Shown in pieces: positions 58,384-64,000 of a DNA stretch of 64,000 nucleotides. The notes beneath the pieces are model-generated. The model was not told the DNA's origin and made no database searches. It was given only the letters and a program-made list of their open reading frames with translations. Made by a program: the position numbers and the translations under genes. The stretch spans positions 1 through 64,000 of the forward strand of contig JACKJF010000005.1 of the NCBI GenBank assembly GCA_020638095.1, read 5' to 3'. The stretch's first letter is position 1; every line of letters starts with the position of its first letter. This DNA is from Hyphomicrobiaceae bacterium. GTDB lineage: Bacteria; Pseudomonadota; Alphaproteobacteria; Rhizobiales; Devosiaceae.

Positions 58384-58525
58384 GGGCAACTCCTAAGATT
58401 TTGGGGACCCTATCGGGCCGGTTGCGGCGAGGCAATCGGTTTGGGCGTTGCGCGCGCCGGACGAACGTTGTTTGATGGGCCCCGATGGACTTTCCGACCT
58501 TAGCGTCATCGCATTTTCACCCGGC

Positions 58526-58554
58526 TTGATCAGGATCATTCGCGCGCCGATAAC
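58526..58554 (+). promoter_or_regulatory. Possible promoter of ppsA
   Basis: TTGATC (58526-58531), 17 bases, GATAAC (58549-58554), 52 bases before the start codon. Confidence 0.5.
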
Positions 58555-58605
58555 CGGGTGTATCAGTCTTCCAACATCAATGGGCAATTCACTGAGGAGC
58601 AGAAA

Positions 58606-60987
58606 ATGTCAGCGACAATCATGTGGTTCGAAGACCTTCGACGCAAAGACGTGGCCGCTGTCGGCGGCAAGAACTCTTCGCTCGGAGAAATGGTCAGCAC
58701 GCTCGATGCACGGGGCGTCAAGGTGCCGGGTGGCTTTGCCACGACGTCAGATGCCTATTGGCAGTTCGTGAAGGACAGCGGCCTCGGCGAGGTCATTCGC
58801 GATACCCTTGCGGAACTCGAAGCCGGGCATATCGTTCTTCACGAAGCGGGTGCGACGATCCGCAAGGCCTTCCTCAAGAAGCCGTGGCCGGAAAATCTCA
58901 AGGCCGACATTCTTGCCGCCTACAAGGAGCTTGCCCGGCGCGCCGGACGCGACAATCCGGACGTGGCAGTGCGGTCGAGCGCGACCGCGGAAGACCTGCC
59001 CGACGCGAGCTTTGCCGGTCAGCAGGAAACCTACCTCAACGTCAAGGGCGACGCGGAACTGCTTGAAGCCTGCCGGCGCTGCTACGCATCGCTCTTTACC
59101 GACCGCGCGATCTCCTATCGCACGACCAAGGGGTTCGACCATCTCAAGGTTGCCCTGTCGATCGGCGTGCAGATGATGGTCCGCTCGGACATTGGCGGAT
59201 CAGGCGTCATGTTCTCGATCGACACGGAAACCGGGTTCGACAAGGTCGTGGTGATCAACGCAGCGTGGGGCCTTGGCGAGAACGTGGTGCAGGGCGCGGT
59301 CGATCCGGACGAGTTCGTCGTGTTCAAGCCGCTGCTTGAAAACAAAAGCCTGTCGCCGATCGTCGAAAAGCGGCTCGGCGCCAAAAAGATCAAGATGATC
59401 TATGCGACCGAGAGCGACCGGCCAGTCAAGAACGTGCCGACCTCGAAGGCCGAACGGGCGAAATTTGTGCTTGATGACAAGGATATCCTGCATCTCGCGC
59501 GCTGGGCGGTGGAGATCGAGAATCACTATGGCTGCCCGATGGACATGGAATGGGCCAAGGACGGCGTGACCGGCGAACTCTTCATCGTGCAGGCACGGCC
59601 TGAAACGGTGCAGTCGCGCAAGACCGGCGCTGTGCTGCAGTCCTATTCGATTGCCGGAAAGCGCGAAGTCCTGACCACCGGCCTCAGCGTTGGCGCGGCG
59701 GCGGTCGCCGGACGGGTCTGCGTCATCGAAGACGTCAAGGACATTGACCAGTTCATCGAAGGCTCGATCCTCGTCACCAGCACGACCGACCCCGACTGGG
59801 TGCCGATCATGAAGAAGGCGGCGGGCATCATCACCGACCATGGCGGGCGCACGTCGCATGCGGCCATCGTGTCGCGCGAACTGGGAACGCCGGCCATCGT
59901 TGGAACAGGCAACGCGACACATGTGCTTCACACCGAGCAGGAAGTGACAATGTCGTGCGGCGAGGGCGATGAGGGCTTCGTTTATGCGGGCATCGCCGAG
60001 GTCAAGATCGAGGATATCCAGCTCAGCGATATTCCCGAGACCAAGACCAAGGTCATGTTCAACCTTGCCAATCCGGGTGCGGCCTTCCGCTGGTGGCGCA
60101 TCCCGAGCGATGGCGTCGGCCTCGCGCGCATGGAATTCGTCATCAACAACCATATCAAGGTCCATCCGATGGCCCTGATCAAGTTTGATGAGGTCCACAA
60201 CGAAGCGGCACGGGCCGAGATCGAGGAACTGACCAAAGGCTATCCCGACAAGCCGGCCTATTTTGTCGACAAGCTCTCGCGCGGCCTCGCGCGCCTTGGG
60301 GCGGCGGCCTATCCCAACCCGGTCATCGTCCGGATGAGCGACTTCAAGACCAACGAGTATGCGGGTCTTCTGGGCGGCGCGCAATTCGAACCCAAGGAAG
60401 AGAACCCGATGATCGGGTTCCGCGGTGCCTCGCGCTACTATTCGCCGAAGTACCGCGACGGGTTCGCGCTCGAATGCAAGGCGATCAAACGGGCCCGCGA
60501 CGAGATGGGTTTCAACAACATTATCATGATGATCCCCTTCTGCCGGTCGACGCACGAGGCGGACCGGGTGCTCGAAGTGATGGCCGAGAATGGCCTCAAG
60601 CGCGGGGAGAATGGGCTCAAGGTCTATGTGATGTGCGAAATCCCGGCCAACGTTGTACTGGCAGACGCGTTCGCCAAACGCTTTGACGGGTTCTCGATCG
60701 GCTCGAACGACCTGACGCAGCTGACCCTCGGCGTCGACCGCGATTCCGAAGACCTGGCGTCGCTCTTCGATGAGCAGGATCCGGCGGTCGAATGGATGAT
60801 CAGCAACGTCATGCGCGAAGCCCACAAGGCGGGAGCCAAGGTCGGGCTATGCGGACAGGGTCCGAGCGATCATCCGCAGTTCGCCGAGTTCCTCGTCGAA
60901 TGCGGCATCGATTCGATCTCGGTGACGCCGGACAGTTTCGTGGCGGTCAAACGCCACGTCGCGGCGGCGGAAAAGCGCCTAGGCTGA
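58606..60987 (+). CDS. ppsA: Phosphoenolpyruvate synthase PpsA
   Basis: Makes phosphoenolpyruvate from pyruvate and ATP in gluconeogenesis. 793 residues in three parts: N-terminal ATP-grasp domain (VGGKNSSLGEMVS, VAVRSSATAEDLPDASFAGQ), the phosphohistidine domain (ITDHGGRTSHAAIVSRELGT) and the C-terminal PEP-binding TIM barrel (KVGLCGQGPSDHP near the end). ATG 58606 follows TGAGGAG. Points toward pyk, which does the opposite reaction. No ppsR-type regulatory kinase gene is in the window. Confidence 0.96.
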   Translation: MSATIMWFEDLRRKDVAAVGGKNSSLGEMVSTLDARGVKVPGGFATTSDAYWQFVKDSGLGEVIRDTLAELEAGHIVLHEAGATIRKAFLKKPWPENLKADILAAYKELARRAGRDNPDVAVRSSATAEDLPDASFAGQQETYLNVKGDAELLEACRRCYASLFTDRAISYRTTKGFDHLKVALSIGVQMMVRSDIGGSGVMFSIDTETGFDKVVVINAAWGLGENVVQGAVDPDEFVVFKPLLENKSLSPIVEKRLGAKKIKMIYATESDRPVKNVPTSKAERAKFVLDDKDILHLARWAVEIENHYGCPMDMEWAKDGVTGELFIVQARPETVQSRKTGAVLQSYSIAGKREVLTTGLSVGAAAVAGRVCVIEDVKDIDQFIEGSILVTSTTDPDWVPIMKKAAGIITDHGGRTSHAAIVSRELGTPAIVGTGNATHVLHTEQEVTMSCGEGDEGFVYAGIAEVKIEDIQLSDIPETKTKVMFNLANPGAAFRWWRIPSDGVGLARMEFVINNHIKVHPMALIKFDEVHNEAARAEIEELTKGYPDKPAYFVDKLSRGLARLGAAAYPNPVIVRMSDFKTNEYAGLLGGAQFEPKEENPMIGFRGASRYYSPKYRDGFALECKAIKRARDEMGFNNIIMMIPFCRSTHEADRVLEVMAENGLKRGENGLKVYVMCEIPANVVLADAFAKRFDGFSIGSNDLTQLTLGVDRDSEDLASLFDEQDPAVEWMISNVMREAHKAGAKVGLCGQGPSDHPQFAEFLVECGIDSISVTPDSFVAVKRHVAAAEKRLG

Positions 60988-61009
60988 GTTCACAAACCTC
61001 GCTTGATAT

Positions 61010-61037
61010 GGCGCGCCCTCCTGGGGCGCGCCTTTTT
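61010..61037 (+). terminator. Terminator between ppsA and pyk
   Basis: 9-bp stem (GGCGCGCCC / GGGCGCGCC), loop TCCTG, then TTTTT. The T run overlaps the stop codon of the convergent pyk gene. Confidence 0.85.
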
Positions 61038-62457
61038 ATTGTCCGCCGATATAGGCGATGCGCAGCATGTTGGTGGTGCCCGGTGTGCCGAACGGCACGC
61101 CGGCGGTGATGGCGATGCGTTCGCCGCGTTCGGCGAACCCCGCATCAGCGGCGATGGCGCAGGCGCGGGCCACCATGTCCTCGACATCTTCGGGGTCGGG
61201 CATGACATAGCAGTAAAGTCCCCAGACGAGGCTGAGGCGGCGAACGGTGCGAAGCTCGGGCGAGAGCACCATGATCGGCTTGGCGGGCCGCTCGCGCGCC
61301 GCGCGCAGGCCGGTCGAACCCGATGAGGTGTAGGTGCAGATGGCCGCGAGATCGAGGGTCTCGGCGACCTGGCGGGTCGCCGCGGCGATGGCATCGGCGG
61401 CGGTCGGTTCGGGATTGTGCTGCTGAGCCCGGATGATCGACTGGTAGTTGACGTCGTGTTCGACGGCGAGCGCAACCCGATTCATGGTCTCGACCGCCTC
61501 GATGGGGAAATCGCCAGCGGCAGATTCGGCCGACAGCATGATGGCGTCCGCGCCTTCGAACACGGCGATCGAGACGTCGGAGACTTCAGCGCGGGTCGGA
61601 ACCGGCGAGTGGATCATCGATTCGAGCATCTGGGTCGCAACCACGACCGGTTTGCCGAAACGGCGGGCCATGCGAATCATGCGCTTCTGCAGGCCTGGCA
61701 CCTGTTCGAGCGGCATTTCCACACCCAGGTCGCCACGGGCGATCATGAAGGCGTCACAGAGCTTGACGATATCTTCAAGGCGTTGAATCGCCTGGGGCTT
61801 TTCGATCTTGGCCATCACGCCGGCGCGGCCGCGCACGACCTTGCGGACATCCATCACATCCTCGGGGCGCTGCACGAAGCTTAGGGCCACCCAGTCGATC
61901 TCTTCGTCCAGAGCGGCGTCAAGATCGGCACGGTCCTTTTCGGTCATGGCCGAGAGATTGAGGAGAGAGTCGGGGACTGAAACGCCTTTCTTGTTGGAAA
62001 GCGGTCCGCCATGAACGACCGTCGTCACGATCTTGTCCGAGGTTGCATCGGTGATCCTGAGTGAAATCTTGCCGTCGTCGAGGAGCAGGCGGTGACCCAC
62101 GGAAACGGCGTCGAATATTTCAGGGTGGGGGAGTTGCACGCGCGTCACGTCGCCAAGGGCGGGATCGCGGTCGAGCACGAATGTTTGTCCGTCGGTCAGT
62201 TCGGCGGCGCCGTTGGCAAACATGCCGACCCGGATCTTGGGTCCCTGAAGATCGACCAGAATCCCCAAGGGCCGGCCAAGCTCGGCCTCCACCCGGCGAA
62301 TGCGGGCGACGGTTTCGCGCAGAAGGTCGTGGCTCGAATGGCTCATGTTGATGCGGAACACGTTGGCGCCGGCTTCAACCAGACGGCGCACCATGCCGTC
62401 ATTGTTGGAGGCGGGACCGAGCGTGGCCAGAATCTTGACGCGGCGGGGAAATTTCAT
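61036..62457 (-). CDS. pyk: Pyruvate kinase
   Basis: Last step of glycolysis/Entner-Doudoroff: PEP and ADP to pyruvate and ATP. 473 residues. MKFPRRVKILATLGPASNND start, GANVFRINMSHSSHD, the metal/substrate MAKIEKPQAI and MIARGDLGVEMP motifs, and the AESAAGDFPIEAVETMNRV region are all present. It overlaps the end of the DUF1036 gene by 4 bases (ATGA), so both come from one leftward transcript. Confidence 0.96.
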   Translation of the reverse strand: MKFPRRVKILATLGPASNNDGMVRRLVEAGANVFRINMSHSSHDLLRETVARIRRVEAELGRPLGILVDLQGPKIRVGMFANGAAELTDGQTFVLDRDPALGDVTRVQLPHPEIFDAVSVGHRLLLDDGKISLRITDATSDKIVTTVVHGGPLSNKKGVSVPDSLLNLSAMTEKDRADLDAALDEEIDWVALSFVQRPEDVMDVRKVVRGRAGVMAKIEKPQAIQRLEDIVKLCDAFMIARGDLGVEMPLEQVPGLQKRMIRMARRFGKPVVVATQMLESMIHSPVPTRAEVSDVSIAVFEGADAIMLSAESAAGDFPIEAVETMNRVALAVEHDVNYQSIIRAQQHNPEPTAADAIAAATRQVAETLDLAAICTYTSSGSTGLRAARERPAKPIMVLSPELRTVRRLSLVWGLYCYVMPDPEDVEDMVARACAIAADAGFAERGERIAITAGVPFGTPGTTNMLRIAYIGGQ

Positions 62458-63044
62458 TGCATGTTCTCATCACTTTCGCCGGTATCGGGTGGAAGATCGC
62501 CCTCCGGCGGTACGTCGAGTTCGGTTGGCGCACCGGCTCCGGGCGGCACGTCGCCTCCGGGCGCCAGGCCTCCTGGCGCGTTGGCGTCGGTCAGCTGAAA
62601 GGTCCAGCTGGTGTTTTCGCCGCCATTCTCGCCCTTTTCGCCCGTGTCGGCCTCGAAGAATCCGGTGCGCTCGTAGCCGCGCGCCAGGCAGTCTTCTACA
62701 CCGATAATTGTGAAGCTTTCATTCTGGGTGCACATGAAGGCCGTGCCTTCCCAGGTGCCGCCGCCGATATCGTCCACTGCGTAGAGATAATAGTAGCGCC
62801 GCTGCAAGTCACCGAGCACCACTACGGCGCAGTCATCGGGGTTGGCGATCCACCAACCCTCCGACTGCCAGCCACGTTCGGACTTGTATCCGAGCGCAAC
62901 CGAAACCGGGTTGGCGGTCTGGTTGCAGACGCGCAGATCGGCGCGCGCGGGCAGGGTTGCCAGCAGCATGAACACCAGCGCCGCAAGAATGGGCGCGATG
63001 GCCGCACCGGTGCGGAACGCGTTCGGGAAGCGAAGCTGGGTCAT
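62454..63044 (-). CDS. Exported DUF1036 protein
   Basis: A 196-residue envelope protein. Signal peptide (IAPILAALVFMLLATLPARA), then the DUF1036 domain (DLRVCNQTANPVSVALGYKS, GWWIANPDDCAVVVLGDL) with several Cys pairs, ending with a ~50-residue Gly/Pro/Asp/Glu-rich tail. Function unknown. Found next to pyk in many Rhizobiales, here with a 4-base overlap. Confidence 0.85.
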   Translation of the reverse strand: MTQLRFPNAFRTGAAIAPILAALVFMLLATLPARADLRVCNQTANPVSVALGYKSERGWQSEGWWIANPDDCAVVVLGDLQRRYYYLYAVDDIGGGTWEGTAFMCTQNESFTIIGVEDCLARGYERTGFFEADTGEKGENGGENTSWTFQLTDANAPGGLAPGGDVPPGAGAPTELDVPPEGDLPPDTGESDENMQ

Positions 63045-63230
63045 TTTCGTTCCGTGTCATGCGCAAGCAGGCCCATTAAGTCAATGGGCCTGACCGAATG
63101 GCTCGTTTGCTAGCCATGCATTGCGTCCAAGGTTGGGCGGTCGCTTGCCGGGGATAAGTCGGCGCCGGGCCTTGCCAGAGCGAGACCGCTGGGGTTGAAC
63201 GTGCCAGTTGCATCAGGCGGAGTAGCGGTC

Positions 63231-63497
63231 ATGGCGAGCGGCGGAATGGCACCGAACCAGCTCAAGGCGTTCATTGAACGAATCGAGCGGCTGGAAGAGG
63301 AAAAGAAGGCGATCGCCGACGATATCCGCGAGGTCTATGCCGAGGCCAAGGGCAACGGATTCGACACGAAGGTGATGCGCCAGGTCGTCAAGATCCGCAA
63401 GCAGGACACCAACGAGCGGCTCGAACGGGAAGCCATTCTCGATACCTACCTTCACGCGCTCGGCATGGCCGCGCAGATGGCCGCTGACAGCGAATAG
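63231..63497 (+). CDS. gapR: Nucleoid-associated protein GapR (DUF2312)
   Basis: About 88 residues, mostly helical ([20 protein letters not shown], then [20 protein letters not shown] and [20 protein letters not shown]). This is the DUF2312 family that in Caulobacter (GapR) binds AT-rich, overtwisted DNA ahead of replication and transcription forks as a dimer of dimers. ATG 63231 follows GGAG; GTG 63195 is an alternative but less likely start. Confidence 0.9.
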   Translation: MASGGMAPNQLKAFIERIERLEEEKKAIADDIREVYAEAKGNGFDTKVMRQVVKIRKQDTNERLEREAILDTYLHALGMAAQMAADSE

Positions 63498-64000
63498 TCA
63501 TTCGCCGGCTTCGGGCTCGGCAGTTTCCGGACGTTCGGCAAAGGCGCGAAAGCTCCTGACCGTCAACGGCATCATGGTGGTGGCAAGGTAGGCGATCCCG
63601 CAAACGGCGAAGGCGTTGGAAAGGCCGATGCCGGCGATCAAGGCGCCGGCCACAAGGCCGCCGAACGGCATCGTCACCCAGGTCAGGGCGGTGACGAGCG
63701 AACTCACACGTCCGACCAGTCTTTCCGGAATGCGCTCGAAAATGACGGCGCCGAGGATCGGGTTGAGAAAGCCCGAGGCGAAGCCCGCGATGGCGGCGAT
63801 GCCGAAGATGCTCCAAAGCGGTGCGCCCAGCACGAAGACAAGAAAGCGTGGAAAGCCTGCGATGAGGAAGGCGAGGGTGTAGACCGTCAGACGCGGCAGC
63901 CGTTCCGCAAGGCCCGTTGCGATGGCCGCTCCTCCGACTGCTGCGGCGGAGAAAGTGCCGAGCAGCAGTCCGAGAACAGCCGGCCCGTAGCCCGTGACGT
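63498..64000 (-). CDS. MFS transporter, C-terminal part (cut by the window edge)
   Basis: The frame is open from its stop at 63498 to the right edge (about 167 residues of the C-terminus). It contains GYGPAVLGLLLGTFSAAAVG, a loop with ATGLAERLPR, several hydrophobic helices and GFLNPILGAVIFERIPERLV then GRVSSLVTALTWVTMPFGGL, typical of the MFS_3 (enterobactin exporter-like) group. The N-terminal half and start codon lie outside the window. Its stop codon abuts that of gapR. Confidence 0.85.
   Translation of the reverse strand, partial: VTGYGPAVLGLLLGTFSAAAVGGAAIATGLAERLPRLTVYTLAFLIAGFPRFLVFVLGAPLWSIFGIAAIAGFASGFLNPILGAVIFERIPERLVGRVSSLVTALTWVTMPFGGLVAGALIAGIGLSNAFAVCGIAYLATTMMPLTVRSFRAFAERPETAEPEAGE

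Overview
The window is about 64 kb of high-GC chromosome from an alphaproteobacterium, most likely of the order Hyphomicrobiales (Rhizobiales). A Devosia- or Pelagibacterium-like marine genus is a guess from overall feel, not a proof. The support is a CpdR-type response regulator beside hisN, a GapR (DUF2312) gene beside a DUF1036 gene and pyk, a LiuR-type MerR regulator, and small 4-bp (ATGA/GTGA) gene overlaps throughout. The stator pair at 13.4-15.1 kb looks like the sodium-type PomA/PomB branch, which would suit a saline habitat.

Layout. 0-6 kb: nadA, eda, and a molybdate importer (modA, modB, modC) interrupted by an opposite-strand gene for a secreted YHYH-domain protein; then MarR- and LysR-type regulators. 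7-15 kb: a DUF1007/nickel-cobalt exporter fusion, an atypical 5'-nucleotidase, hemH, an SPFH/NfeD pair and the stator genes. 15-23 kb: envelope genes (a Pro-rich beta-barrel protein, galU, galE, an MltB-like transglycosylase, a DUF459 SGNH hydrolase) and kup. 23-30 kb: glutamate synthase gltB-gltD. 30-34 kb: hsp20 behind an RpoH-type promoter, a candidate small RNA with a strong terminator, a lysophospholipase-like hydrolase, hisN, an N-formylglutamate amidohydrolase gene and cpdR.

34-38 kb is the accessory zone. Two tRNA-Val genes (GAC and CAC anticodons) are followed by an RTX-like protein and then by two orphan C-terminal fragments of RHS proteins, each followed by a small gene in the position of an immunity gene, plus a further unrecognised small gene. 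The second RHS fragment is interrupted by a -1 shift at a run of seven A. This zone is AT-rich and unlike the rest of the window, and is the best candidate for something undescribed.

38-42 kb: a complete four-gene ABC importer of unknown substrate. 42-50 kb: a beta-oxidation cluster (a LiuR-like regulator and fadD facing fadE, fadJ and fadI) with two palindromic boxes of LiuR type between the divergent units. A third related box sits at the end of fadI just before a complete oligopeptide importer (oppABCDF, 50-56 kb), which suggests joint control of fatty-acid/branched-chain and peptide use. 56-64 kb: a CheY-like regulator, the zinc-free form of ribosomal protein bL36, an M20 peptidase, then ppsA and pyk converging on a shared terminator, a DUF1036 gene, gapR and the 3' end of an MFS transporter gene cut by the window edge. 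No CRISPR array, complete insertion sequence, rRNA or phage gene was seen.
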